A DNA stretch of 64,000 nucleotides, from positions 115,936,267 to 116,000,266 of the forward strand of contig OY282605.1 in assembly GCA_958298945.1 (NCBI GenBank), given 5' to 3'. This DNA is from Atherix ibis. Its lineage: Eukaryota > Arthropoda > Insecta > Diptera > Athericidae. Below are positions 1 to 13,688 of the stretch, piece by piece (the first letter of the stretch is position 1; each line of letters begins with the position of its first letter). The translations under genes were made by a program, and so were the position numbers. The notes under the pieces are model-generated. The model was not told the origin of the DNA. It ran no database searches and saw only the letters and a list, made by a program, of their open reading frames with translations.

Positions 1-2
1 AT

Positions 3-3000
3 GAAAATTGCAAAGAATCTATAGAACAAGAAAATTCACAAGTGTCAGAGGAGAAGGAAACGTTGGAGTCAAAAAATTCCACTGAAAAAACAGCTGAAAA
101 TAGTTTCGAAAGTAGGGAAGCAAATTCCAGTATTGAAAACGGAAACGATTCTAATAAAAGTCTCGACACTACTAAGGAAAATACGTCTACCGAAAATTCT
201 GATGCCATGTTTTCAAATTGTACATATGAAAATTCCGAGAAGCTACTGCAATCGTATCCCAGTTCAGAACTAATGGCTACGCAATGTGGTCAATTGAATA
301 GTACATTCGCACTCAGTTCAGAAGCCTTGAATTCTACATTAAATATTATACAACAAAACAGCAATCCATCTTTTAATGGAACATTTAATGCTGTACAACT
401 AAATGGAACATATAATGCTGCCCAACTAAATGGTACATTCGAAGTGGATGCACAGTCAAACAGTGGATGCCAACAGCTTTCAGCAGATATTGAAAATAGA
501 ACATTCAATAAAAGCGAGGATAATCATGCAACAACCAATGAACACCAACTCTTGGAATCTAAAAAAACTGAACTTGATCAGAGGACAAATTGTAGCAATA
601 AAAGCAATTTAGTAGGAATTTCTGATCACTGTCCTATGGAAACTATGGATTTAACTGTAGATGACGACATTCTCCCAACGAAAGTGAATACTTCGAATAC
701 GGCAATTCCTCTCGAATGTCCACCATCATCCAATTTTAGTACATTAGATAAAAAACTTCCATTAACACAAAATCAAAACCAATTAAATTTGCGACGAGAT
801 ATACACAATGATCAAAATTTCGATATACAAACAAAAATAAAAATTGATACAGGCAATAAATTTAATAGTAAAAATAAAGAAAAAGACATTTTTGTTGAGA
901 ATTTTGTTACTGATCAAATTGATGTCACATTCAAAACACCAGCGATTCCTTCAGGAAATATTTTCAATAAACGACGGAGCCAAGAGCGTCAAGAACAGCA
1001 ACAATTACAGCTATTGCGACAGCAACAACAACAGCAACAGCAGCAACAAAATCAACATCAACTACAACAATTATTACAGCAACAGCAACAACAGCAACAG
1101 GAATTATTTAGCGATGATGAGTTTCACCCCTCCTCCAATAATGGTAAGCACTTAGTTTTTTTTCTTTTGAATTTTAATTTTTTCTATGATTATTTAGATT
1201 TGTTTTAGTTTTTTTTTTGTTGTGTTTCTTAACATTTATTAAATATTGTTTTTCAATTTAATTATTATAATTGATTTTAAACATGAAAACTCGTACAATG
1301 TGGTAGCACTATTTTCGATATAAACTAACTAAAAATTATCAAACGAAAGTAGCAAAAGGCCAACATCAAATATTGTCATACAAATTAACTCACTAAAATT
1401 ATATATATGATATACATAGTATGGATAGAGATTAAATAGACCTAACACTTTTTTTCATACAGTCGATACCTTTTAACGAAATTAAAAATTACCTTTTAAT
1501 TTTAACCCATTAAAATTTATGGTGAATTCTAGAATTTTCAAAAACCGTGTTAGATGGAACAAAGGACATACCAGGTCTGTTCAAAAAGTGTCACGAATTT
1601 TGAATTTCCGAGGGTTACGTATATTCGACTTTCGATTTTTTTCTTGGCGTTATGTTGGTACTCATGTCTCTCACTTATGCCAACAACTTCGGCAATTTTG
1701 AATGTTCAGTTAATTTTTGACAGCTGCTTTGCTTGCACGTGTTTTGGCTCGTCTTCGAATTTTGCCCATTCCAAAAAATTGATCAAAGAATCTGTTTCTG
1801 GAACTAAAAAAAGTCACAGGGGGCCAGATCTGGGGAATACGGTGGCTGCGGCATTATTATTGTATTGCTTTTGGCCAAAAATTCGCGCACAAGCAACAAT
1901 GCGTGAGCAGGAAGAACACACAATACGTGTTCTTCCACAAATCCGGCCGTTTCTAATCCCCACCAGATATTATACACTTGTGCCAACGTTTTTTCCAATC
2001 CTCGAAGCACTTCAAAAAATTTTTTTTTGTGATCTTATTTAGCTCCTTCTTCGATGCCGTCTTTATCTCCTCAATCGTAGCGTAGCGTGGTCCTTTCATG
2101 GGGCTCTTCAGTTTCGGGAACAAGAAAAAGTCGCAGGGAGCCAGATCTAGGGAATACGGTGGCTGCTGCATTATTAGTGTGTTGTTTTTGACCAAAAGCA
2201 AATTTTTGTTCTTCCACAAATCCGGGCGTTTATGGAGAATTGCTTCGCGCAACTTGCGCATAACTTGCAGGTAATATTCCTTATTGGCCGTTCTACCCTG
2301 TGGCAAGAACTCGTGATGCACCACGCCCCTGCAATCGAAGAAAACTGTAAGCAAAACCTTCACATTCGACCGAACTTGGCCCGCTTTTTTCTGTCTTGCT
2401 CGTGCGGCAGCTTCCATTGGGATGATTGAGCTTTGGTTTCCACGTTATAACCATAAACCCATGATTCGTAACCAGTAATGACCCTCTGGAGCAAATTTGG
2501 GTCGTCGCGGACAGAGTCCAACAGCTCCTTAGCAATGTTAATGCGATGTTGTTTTTGGTCAAAAATGGACAAAAATCGAAGACGAGCCCAAAATACGTTC
2601 AAGCAAAGCAGCTGTCAAAAATTAACTGAACATTCAAAATGGCCGAACTTGTTGGCATAAGTGAGAGACATGAGTACCAACATAACGCCACACAAAAAAT
2701 CGAAAATCGAATATACGTAACCCGCGGAAATTCAAAATACGCGATACTTTTTGAACATACCTCGTATGTTGTTCTAAAATATCGCGCAAAAAAAAAATTA
2801 TTAAAGTCCATATTTAAATAAATTCTACAAAATAGTAATCACACATATTTTTGTTCAAAAAAAAAAATTGGCACTCAAATATTTGAAAAAATTCAAATTG
2901 AAAGTAAAAAACTTTGTTTCTAACTATTCATCACTACTCGATGGTATTTGCGTCTATTTGTTTTATAGAAAAGTAGAAATAATTTCAGTTCATTTGTATT

Positions 3001-6000
3001 TTATTCTAAGCAGCATTACAGTTTTAAAATAGGAAAAAGTGAAAAATTAAATTCCGAGGCTAAGAAACTGTGAGAAAGATTGTGGAAGAAAGCAGGTAAA
3101 ATTTATCAGAAAATGGTAAAATCAATTAAAATTGATCATCAAATAATTGCCAAAAATATTATGAATGAGTCTAATGAATATAAAATTGTCGAAAATTAAA
3201 AAAGAATGGTTTAAATTTGGTTTATTAGAAGACCGGAACATGCCCTCAGATTTTGGGTGGAATATTTTATGAACCAATTAATTGTCATTTTTTGAATAGA
3301 ATCATTATTCTATTCTTTACCATGTCAAAAACAGAAGCGAAAATGTATAGTACCTGTTCGAATTTATAAACTTGAATGATTCATTCTTTTATTGGTCCTA
3401 TAGTTAGCCTTTCTAAAAGAATGAATCATTAAAGTTCCTGCAATGTCTTATTTAGTACCTATAATGTGTAATTTAATTTCCGTATGACCATCATAAAAAC
3501 TGTACAAATTTTTTTTTCCTAAAATTATTTTTGAATTCTTTCGGTTTTTTTGGATCTGTTATTTCGATCGTGCAATAAAAAAAGACCGTAAAAAAGATTT
3601 GGGTTCATACAATAAATAATATTTATTCTTTTAATATCAAAAAACAAAATAATAAAAATAACTTACTCTATCGATTAATATATTTGGTAAATAAAATAGA
3701 AATATTTTTTTTTTTTTATTAGAAAACATTACCTATTTTGAATATTTATAGAAAAATCTATTATAAATTAATTTAAATTGTCTTTAAAAGCCTTAAAGTA
3801 AACCCAGATTTTTATACAGTTTTTCCATAAAATTCCAATCTAAATGCTCGAGACTCTTATTTATGCTGTATTTTAAAATGAAATTTTATATTTTTTCCAC
3901 AAGAAAATATAAATTATAATGAGTATAATAAAAATAATTAGAAAAATTTTAATTGAAAAATTAAAAAATATATGCTTACGCCTGCTTTATTGTTGTAGAT
4001 TTTCAGCGACACATTTGTCATTTGAATTTCTTCAAACAATATTACAGTTCCCGTATATTTACTATTTATTAATAATAAATTTTAAGGTCATTTTTCTTAA
4101 AATTAATATTGTGGAGAGCTATCCAATTTATTCTTCAGCAATTTTAATTAAATATAATACAATAAAAATTCAAATTTTAAGTAAATATATTTCATAAATC
4201 TTGCCATATATTTACATCAAATATAAAATCACTCATATGGTCACCACGCAAAATTTTGCAGAACTCTATCCTTTTGAGGTAATTTTTTTTTTTTGAATGA
4301 GTTTTTCGCATATTTCAAGCTGTAAAATGGTTATTACTAAACAATGTTCCTTTTTAAATGCTCTAAAGTTTAAGTACTACCTGCATAAATATGATATTTT
4401 GCGTAGCCTCATAAGAAAAGGCTCAACGACGTCAAATCGTACGATCTTGGAGGTCAAATAGACAGCACCAAATCTTGAAATTATGTGTCCTAACGCTTTT
4501 TCGGCAATAAAACCAAAATTGATAGTGTTGTGTGCTTTTAGATAGGTTCCTTTCTTCAATTTTAGGCCACCACAAATAAAAATTCAATTATTATACGACC
4601 ATACCTATAAGAATTTTGGTACAGTAAAAATCTCTCTTCATTTTCAAAGAAATACAGGCTTATGACACCTTCAGACCAAAATTCACACCAAACGTTACTT
4701 TTTACGGATACAATGCAACAACTTGTCCACAGTTGCTTGCGGGTTCTTAGAGTCCCATATAAAGTTATTTTGCTTATTGATTTATCCACCGAGCAAATAA
4801 TGAGCCCAATCGCTGAAGAAAGTTATTGTCAAAAAATATACAGCATACAAAACCTGTTGTACCATGGTAAGTTAAACGATTCATATTGTAAAATGCCAAA
4901 TTTTATAATAAATACTTTATAAAGTCAACAGAATAGATCATCTATCTTATTTTACAAATAATTAAGATATAGTCATTTTTTACATACTTCATTTTTGTAA
5001 AATAAATTTGATTTAATGTAAAAATTTGTTGTTCTTTTTTTCAAAATGTACAGTGACTTTTGATTTAAATAAAAAGAAATCCATTGTTTCTTATATATTT
5101 AAAAACCATAAATATAAACGACTGACAAATATCTGATAAATATACAATATGTAAGTTTATATGTATTTTTGTTGAAATTCCGAGCAACTACAATAGAATT
5201 AAAAAAAAACTAGAATAATTTATTAATTTCGGATTCTTCACATTCCAAATATCAGTCAACACTCAAAGTGGAAATAAAATAACGTACAGACCTCCCCAAG
5301 TTTTATGACACACATATTTTTTTATTATTTTTTAATATATCAACATTTAAAAGAAATTGTTTTACAATGATTTTTCTTACAATATTAATGCGGCATGTGT
5401 GCGTATGATTAGGCATCTATCTAGAAGGAAAGTTTAGATTGGAGACATGTGCTCCTAATTTATTTGTGATTCTTTGAAATTGCTCCAAGCACAACACTTG
5501 TAAATATTTAAAATAATTTATGCACATTAAAAAAAACTAAAAAACTTACAAAAAAAAACTGGTATTGCCTTAAAGAGAAAAATTTAAATCGTATTTAAAA
5601 TTATCCCATTTTAGTAAATTTAGAACAAACGAAATTGTGACAAGTACAAATGAACCAACCAAATACGAGTACCAAGAAACATTTGATATTTCTTGATTCT
5701 CATTTGGCCTTTTATAAGGAAAGTTAAACAAAACAAAGTAAAATAAATAATACCATATAAATTTCAATCTTGTTTAGGCGTATCAAAGATTATTCAGTAG
5801 GTTCTTAGTTGGTATGTCAATTGTGGATCTACAAGAATGCATACCAAACTCTTATTTATTCCCAATAAGGAAAAGTCATTAAACTCTTCTGCTTTATTTT
5901 GTTTCGTTAAAAATAACATTTAATATTTTATTTTTACAGAAGCCTAATTTAATTTTTTTTTTCTTTTTGTTTGTTTTTTTGTTGTTGGATTTTCTACTAT

Positions 6001-9000
6001 GAGTTTATAAATATTTGCATCATAATTAAAAGTTGAAAAGAACGCAAAACTATTGTAATTTCTATTTTTGATATGTTTCTTTCCGCATCTGTAAGATAAT
6101 TATTTTTTTTTATTGTATCACAAACTTTTATTTAGACAAAATTTAATAAAAAAATTAAAAATTTCACAGCATATTTCTTTAAAAAAAATATTGTCTATTG
6201 AAGATTTTTTTATAATTTCATAAATTTTCTAATCGATCGAAATAAGAATTGGTTGCGAAAGTTATTTTTACATTGAAAAATCTTTCTTTTATAAAAGTAA
6301 ATATTTAAAAAATAAAGGTAAATATTTAAAAAAAAAATTTTTATTTCGTGGTATTATTTAGTTTTTATCATTAAAAGAGTTATGAAATATATTTTTATGA
6401 AGAAAAAAAAATAACTATTGTATTTATGATAAATATTAATAAGGAAAAGCACAGAAATTTTTTAAAAGAAATGCAGCTTTTGTGAATATTATTTATTAAA
6501 ACAAAATTTATATTATTCTTTTTTTTTTTAAATAAATTTTCCAATAATTTTTTTAAATTTTTTATCAAATATTTATTTAGAAATATTCGCTATTTTTTTT
6601 GTCAGTTTCCTATTGATCGTCTTAAATTTTCTATTTATTTACTTATTTTTAAAAAAAAAAATTTTTTTAAAGAATAAAATTATAAAATATAATTTTGTGC
6701 AGATTCAAAAAAAAATTTTTTTTAAATATTCAAAAATAATTTAAAAAGATAAAAGTTATTAAATGCAAAAGTTCGAATATTTTTGTGAACATTTTCTTAA
6801 CATCTGGCAAGTCTATTCTGCGCCCCCAATGATTTTTGCTCAGTGACTGACTACTTATGTATGCGAGTATCCAACGTAGGATTTTTGACAGAGGCAAATG
6901 TTTTTTATGACAGCATGGAATGGTGTTAGAGAATTTTATCATACTTTCTTATTTTTCTTCCCACTTCTTCTTTCCAATTTCTGCTTCTGGCTTTTTTTAT
7001 ATTCTCTTCAAGCTCGCACTCAAATCAGATGCCATCATCATTGGAGTCTCTATAAACACACCCATGTAAGTACAAAGTATATATAAGTGTTGTACTCAGA
7101 GTGCCTCAGCGATTGTGCATCATCGCTTCTTTCTCCCTAATAAATCTATACGTGTACATATATGGCACGGTATATTTCTATTTGCTGAGTGTAAGTGGAT
7201 GAGTGGGAATATGACTTGAGAAAGTGTACACTGCCTCCGGATTTCGAATGAGAACAAGCGCTAAAGAGAGAGTTATTCGTTCTTAGAGTGGTGTGCGTGA
7301 ATAAGTTCATTCTGTCATTTTTACGTCAATCGTGTGTATGGTTCATGTTTTCTTTCGGATGGAAAATTTATTAATTTTTTGGAAGAAAATTCATCGAATC
7401 GAACTGGATTTAGTTTCATTAAATTGAAAATTAATAATTTTCCATTCAGTCAAAATTCAATTAAATTAAGACCTTTCGGTATTTAATATGTTTTTAAGTG
7501 AAAACATAGTTTTATGCTGTCATTTGGTTGACGGGAAACTCATTCCAATTGGATTCCGTTCTATGTGAATTGTGTTAATTGTGTGATGGAGTTCTTGTTA
7601 TTCCAATAAAAAAAAAGTATGTGTACTATTTACGATATATTTATTTACTTTTTCTATTATATGAGATAATATTGTGTTGTGCTTATGGTAAATTTAAAAA
7701 TAAATAAACAGTAAAAATTATAATATATTAAAATAAAAATTATTAAAATTTTTTTTTTAAATTGTATTGTATTTAATTTTTTTTTGGAAAAAATGATTTT
7801 TTATTATTGCAAATTAAAAAACCATATTTTCATAAATTTGTACAACTATGTTCAGCTTTATTGTGTGCTGTTTTTTTCGCATGTTTTTCATTTCGTTTAC
7901 TTTATGTCGTCTCTTCTTTGTACAGTGTGTAAAGAGATAAAAATGATGACACACATTTTCTTTAATATTTGAACTAATTAATGTTAATATATCTTCTATT
8001 GCTCATAATTTAACAGGCATGTTGTTTTTATGTTAAGCGCGCTCAATTTAAACCAATATAACAAATTCAAAGTTTTTAGTTTCAAAAAAATTTCATATGT
8101 AATTTTTTATTTTATTTTGTAGTAATCTTTTCAGCATCAGATTTCGATTTTCTTCTATCGAAAGGAAACAACAATCCGGTTGAAGTAGATCGCAGTTCTG
8201 TGTTACTTCGATTTGATCCACTTTTGGGTCATTCAGTACCAGTTAATCAGTTTTCCGGTACTCAAACAGCTCCTTGTACATCGTCGACAGATTCATCATC
8301 GGCGCCAACATCATCAGCGGAGAAGAGTCTTAATAAAAATAATAATCAACAGCATATTGAAAACGTCAAATCAGTTTTAACACCTACGCAGGAAGAAGAA
8401 AACAACTTCTTCGAATTGGAGAGGAATCTATCAATTGAGAGTAATACGAATGTTACCACACCAGTAGGATGTGACTTAGTATCAAGAATAAGTGGGAAAA
8501 GCAGGATTAAACCTGATTGCGAAAACAATTTTAATATTGTTGGTTCTCAGATTGCGCCAGCAAAAAAATTGCAACATCGTACATCCAATAATAATATTCA
8601 ATTAGAACAGAAATTAGTAAGTAATGCCGAAAAAAAAATTTCTCTTCAATTATTATTATAAAGTTTTGTTTTTATTGTTATCAATAAATCATTATTATTG
8701 TTTTTTTTAGGACAATGTTAAAATGAGTGTCGATGTGATTCACGATCTTAAACTAGATAATGATATTAAATCGATGGACAATAATATAAAGTAAGTTAAA
8801 ATAATAATATTGAAAATCATATTTAAAATATTTTATAAAAAATTTTTTAGTTCACAGTCTGATGAAAAACAGGATTATAAGATGGCCGAGCTGGAAAAAA
8901 AGTTCAAAAATGAAGCGTAAGTTTTTACTTCTTTTCATCGAAATATAGGCTATTTATATTTCTAGTATATAAAAAAGGCATTCAAATAGAAGGAAAGAAA

Positions 9001-10465
9001 TATTATTTGTGACCCAATAACTTGATTTCTCCCATTTTTATTCTGTAATCGGATTGACATGCAAACGTCGCATGATTCTAATTACTACCTGTATTAATGG
9101 TAGTAGGTAGGCAGCAAATCGAGTTGTACAAAAGACAACCCTCGTCTATTCCAATTGTTATAACCTCCTGACATATTTTCATTCATTTTACTAACAACAC
9201 ATACTATAAATTGAGTAATAATGTTTCTCCCATATCCACTATATTGTAGTTTCAAAGTGTGCATTATGCATTTATGACGCTTAAAGAAAGTAAAAATATA
9301 CAATATTTCCTCTTGAAAAGTGTTAACCTTCAATTATTAAACAAGTACAAAAAAAAAAGGAATCTAGAAACATTTCATTAAAAAAACTAGCGAGCACTTT
9401 ACAAATTACAAACAAAAATCAATACACGACCCGAATAAAGTTAAATGCATTTTAACATGCTCAAATGTACTTGCGTATTGAAATAAAGACTTATTTATTT
9501 TTTAATTTTTCTATTCATTATGAACTTTTTTTTTATATACCACAGTCTTAAAACGGAGGATATTGAAAAGAAACTAAAAGATGCTGAACAAAGGGAAGAG
9601 GCACTACTGAAACGGATAACAGAAAAAGATAAAACAATCGCAAAAATGAGGTACTATTATTGATGATTATATTTAGTTAAATTAAATTCTTATTAAATCT
9701 TTGATTTATTGCTATTTTTTAGTGGTGTTCTAGAGGCATATGAAAAGGCAATTGCCGAATTAATAGCTGAGAAAGAACAAATTCGACAAAATTATGACAA
9801 ACAATTAACAGACATCAAAAATGACCGAGATCTCAATTATCAGCATTTGAATTCATTAGAAGTTACATTCTCCGACCTTCATGTGTAAGAAGAACTATTG
9901 AATTATTTTCGAGTTTTTTTTTTGTTTTTTTTTCTTAATTTAATTGTATTTATGTAATTACATTTGTTTGTTTTTATTTTCGTTTTGATTTAAATAGAAA
10001 ATATGAACGTAGTAAACAAATAACCGCAACTCTTAAAGCTAGTGAAGAAGCGTTATTAGTCGAAAAAGAGAAACTTTTAGAGAATCTGAGGCTTCAGGAG
10101 CAGAGATATGAGAAAATGAAAAATCATGCCCTACAACAGTTAGAAATGTAAGCACATAGGCTTTTTATTCAATTTTTTTTTATCTAAAACTCCTCAATAT
10201 ATGAAATGATTAATAACAGCTGAGAAATAATTTTGATTAAAGGATTAATAAATTAATTATTTTTAATTTTTTCGATTATAGTGCAAATAATAAACTTGAA
10301 TCACTTTCAAAGAATCATTCAATTGAAGTAACTAAACTGAAAGCCCTACTCAAAAAAGAAGAAATCTCCAGGCTATCAACAAATGAGCAACTCCAACAAA
10401 AATCTCGAGAAAATGAGGAATTAATGAAAATTTGTGATGAGCTTATAAATGGCCAAGGAAGTTAA
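3..10465 (+). CDS. tacc: TACC (transforming acidic coiled-coil protein), 3' part
   Basis: TACC proteins bind microtubule polymerases of the XMAP215 class and stabilise centrosomal microtubules. Eight exons join in phase: 3-1143, 8135-8616, 8711-8790, 8851-8916, 9546-9650, 9723-9884, 9998-10147, 10282-10465, giving 789 visible residues. The frame is open at the left edge, so the start lies outside the window. Exon 1 encodes a disordered Asn/Ser-rich region with LNGTF-like repeats (about residues 90-145) and a polyglutamine tract. Exon 2 carries [14 protein letters not shown], like the SDP-type motif of the family. Exons 4-8 form the C-terminal coiled coil (the TACC domain), with [20 protein letters not shown] and the ending [13 protein letters not shown]. 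Intron 1 is 7 kb and holds mobile DNA. The TACC assignment is firm; intron edges are by eye. Confidence 0.92.
1571..2764 (-). mobile_element. mariner family A copy 1, rearranged
   Basis: This is a mariner relic in TACC intron 1. Both ends carry the family terminus (AGGTCTGTTCAAAAAGT) and are flanked by TA. From 2764 down to about 1953 the minus strand reads 5' leader, then transposase pieces from TGYESW to the C-terminal KCIISGGD. The N-terminal third is missing. At 1804-1920 a second copy of the [13 protein letters not shown] region follows. From about 1571 to 1800 the strand flips and reads the 5' leader again on the plus strand. The element therefore has about 190-bp inverted ends and no intact gene. 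Confidence 0.85.
2765..4339. other. AT-rich intron sequence
   Basis: This part of TACC intron 1 is very AT-rich with long A and T runs. I see no coding signal, RNA gene or repeat in it. Confidence 0.6.
4340..4860 (-). mobile_element. DDE transposase relic (IS630/Tc1/mariner superfamily)
   Basis: On the minus strand, broken reading frames recall a transposase family seen better at 31.4-32.5 kb. The parts near 4770-4560 read VNKQN, WDSKNP and FGVNFGL, followed by a FFENEE segment. The part near 4530-4380 reads [15 protein letters not shown], matching the family motif around the last catalytic acid. Several frameshifts and stops are present and I see no terminal repeats. It is an old fossil inside TACC intron 1. 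Confidence 0.55.
4861..8122. other. AT-rich intron; possible internal promoter region near 7.1-7.4 kb
   Basis: The rest of TACC intron 1. Most is A/T-run sequence with nothing recognisable. About 7080-7360 has visibly more balanced base composition and lacks long A/T runs. It could hold an alternative first exon or promoter for a short TACC isoform, but I see no coding exon there. Confidence 0.35.
8121..8134 (+). promoter_or_regulatory. two in-phase 3' splice sites before TACC exon 2
   Basis: The intron ends with an AG at 8121-8122 and a second AG at 8133-8134, 12 bases apart. Both continue the reading frame from exon 1 (phase 1). Use of the first adds four residues (VIFS with an altered junction). 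Alternative use is possible but unproven. Confidence 0.45.
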
Positions 10466-12899
10466 AAGAAATCAATTGGAATGTTCTCTTTTTTGTTTTA
10501 TTGTCCAATAATATATGTATTCAGTGAGAATCGTCATAAAAAAAAAATAAACAAGAAAATAATATTTATATTAATTTATGATATAATTAAACAAACAAAA
10601 AAGGAGATAAGAAAAACTAAAAGAAAACAATACTAGCTTTATTATCATAATTGATTTTTTTTTTGTCGAAATAAGTTAACACACAATAATACATACAGAC
10701 ACACACACACACATACATAAACAAACAATATAAAAACCTAATGAATATATATATATATTTAAATATAATTACTATTAACATATAAAAAAAGCAAATGCAT
10801 TCAGTATATATATACATACACAAACATAAATGCGTATTTCTAATAAAACAAAAAGAAGGGAATGTAAAAAAAAGAAAACTAACTAAAAAAATTTAATATA
10901 CTAGTAGCCCCAATGAATGCCCCCTATTAAATTATATATATTTTGTGTAAATAAAAGGTAGTCAGTCCTATTCTCTTTTTATATATAATATTACTGCAAC
11001 ATACATACATGCATATATGCATATATATATATATACATATTAATATTTTAGAATTTATACCGTATCCATTTCAAATCTATTTTGTTAAAATAATTAATGT
11101 ATTCCTAATTAATTTGTTTTTTTTTTTAATTATTTTTATTAGTGAAAAGTAAGCTAATTTTAATTAAAAAATTTTATCGCTTAAAATAAAAAAATAAAAT
11201 TCAAATTGTATGAAATCGGTTATTTTTTAATTTTGATTTTATTTATTTTTTTATTATATCGATTCCTCATTTGCATATATGCACACAAATTTATTCGTAA
11301 ATCACTTTTGTTGGATGGGAAAACTTTTCCAATTACCATTTTCATATATCCTAAAACGAATAATTTTTTAACATTTACGCCTATGAATTCATTCAGTAAA
11401 CATAGTTTTGTGAAAATAACGAAATAAAATGATTTCTGTTAATGTCTTCCCTAAATAAATTTAAACACAAAATAAAAACAATTATAATAATGTTTTCCTT
11501 TTAAACTTAATACTATTGGAACAAATAAATAATGAAGCTAAAAAAGAAGTTATCGAATAATAATTGCTTAATAGAAGTGTGCTGATTATAATTTTGTTTT
11601 TTAAAAATAGATTCAGTTGAAATTTGTGTTTTTATAAAGAATCGATATTCAATAATTTCGTTCTTAAGGGAAAACTAATCAGTATTTATGAAAAAAAATA
11701 ATTATATATTTTTTTTTGTTATTGTATATATCTGTTTTTATAATATATTGGATATCTAATATAAAGTGCCGATAGATATATGTATGTTTATTTATTTTTT
11801 TAAGTTCAATTATAATTTTCTTTTATTAATAAAATTAATTTCATTTGAGTTCTGTTTTTTTTTTATTTTCTTCGATAATAAATCATTTTACACTTTATTC
11901 TGCTTGAGTTTATTAACTTACAGAAATTGAGAACATTTTGTGAATATATTTATATAAATAAAAACCTTAAAATCTAATTTGTTCACATAACAGATTATGC
12001 GCGGTTCCCATTGAAATTGCCATAAATCTCATGTTTAAAACGGCTGAAAAACCGAACGAACTCATAAAATAAAGACCAACTTTTTTTAGCTATTCTTAAA
12101 ATATAAACCACAATGGAACAAAATTACAAACGAAAATTAAATGCAATAAAGTAACACGATTTGATGATAACTGCTTGAAAAACAGTATTTTGTAATGAAG
12201 ATGTATGGAAACAAATGGTAAAAAAAATAACGCCTACGAATTAGTTTAGGTACCAAAAAATATTTAATAAAAACTCAAATACAATAAAAATAAATATGAT
12301 TAAATGTCATCAATTATCGAAATATGAAAAGAAAATATAAGATGAAAATTATAAGTTGTTTATTTTTAAGCACATTTTTTTCTTTATAGTTTCAACAAAC
12401 ATTGAATTTACTTATATCTAATTAATTTTCCATTCTGTTAGTTTCTATATTGTTATAAATCCTTCTTTAAAATTCGTACAAGATTTATATTTTAAAATTA
12501 TCGTAACATTTATATAAAATGTAGTTTGACTTATATAATATAGTTAATTGCTTTTCATCATATTCGCTTTAAAATTGAAAAAAAACAATTTTACTCTTTA
12601 GTTCTTTATTTGCAAAATTGAAGTAAACAAATGAAAATTGTGATAGATTGAAACCTCACATCGTATAAAAGGAATTAATTTTAAAATGAACAATATTTAT
12701 AATACAGATAAATATAGAAATAAATACCTTTTCATTAAAATAATAATTACAAAAAATTGTCTTACATTAATCGATTAAGTCTTTTGAAATCGAATTTTTT
12801 AGCGTCGGAGATTTCAGTATTACAGTCAATAATGGGGGTAAATTTGAATTTCACCGACCGCATAATATTTTACCTTTTAGAGTTTTTTTTATTTAATTT
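10466..12899. other. TACC 3' untranslated and intergenic sequence
   Basis: Downstream of the TACC stop are several AATAAA signals (for example near 10545 and 10950), a short CA microsatellite near 10697-10715 and TA microsatellites near 10747 and 11020. The remainder is AT-rich with no supported gene. Confidence 0.5.
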
Positions 12900-13688
12900 G
12901 TTAAAAAATTTCAAAAAACTTATTTATTCATAAATATCTATTTTGTTCCCTTTAAAGTAATCCCCACCAGATATTATACACTTGTGCCAACGTTGTCATT
13001 TTTTGTGATCTTGTTCAGCTCCTCCTTCGATGCCGTCTTTATCTCCTCAATCGTAGCGTCGCGTCGTCCTTTAATAGGGCTCTTCAGTTTCGGGAACAAG
13101 AAAAAGTCACGGAATCAGATCTGGGGAATACGGTGGTTGCGGCATTATTAGGGGCGTTATCATGGTGCAAATGCCAATTTTTGTTTTTCCACAAATCCGG
13201 GCGTTTCTGGCGGATTGCTTTGCGCAACTTGCGCATAACTGGCAGGTAATATTCCTTATTGACCGTTCTACCCTGTGGCAAGAACTCATGATGCACCACG
13301 CCCCTGCAATCGAGGAAAACTGTAAACAAAACCTTCACATTCGACCGAACTATGCGCTTTTTTCGGTCTTGGCTCGTGCGGCAGCTTCCATTGGGATAAT
13401 TGAGCTTTGGTTTCCATGTCATAACCATAAACCCATTATTCGTCACCAGTTATGACCCTCTGGAACAAATTATGGGTCATCGCGAACAGAGTCCAACAGC
13501 TCCTTAGCAATGTTAATGTAATGCTGTTTTTGGTCGAAATTGAGTGAAAATCGAAGACGAGCCAAAACACGTGCAAACAAAGCAGCTGGCAAAAATTAAC
13601 TGAACATTCAAAATGGCCGAACTTACCGGCATAAGTGAGAGACCAACATAACGCCACAAAAAATCGAATATACGTAACGCGGGGAATT
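12900..13688 (-). mobile_element. mariner family A copy 2, truncated relic
   Basis: Minus-strand transposase fragments from the 5' leader (near 13620) through [26 protein letters not shown] and [10 protein letters not shown] to the C-terminal part near 13000. The N-terminal DNA-binding region is deleted and there are frameshifts. The leader end stops abruptly near 13688 without the terminal repeat. The other end also lacks it. Confidence 0.8.

Noticed and set aside
844..1155. Asn/Ser-rich open frame overlapping TACC exon 1
   Set aside because: It is the shifted reading of the CAG/CAA tract; the in-phase TACC frame explains the region.
10617..10823. 68-codon minus-strand frame with CV repeats
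   Set aside because: It is a translation of the CA/TA microsatellites in the TACC 3' region.
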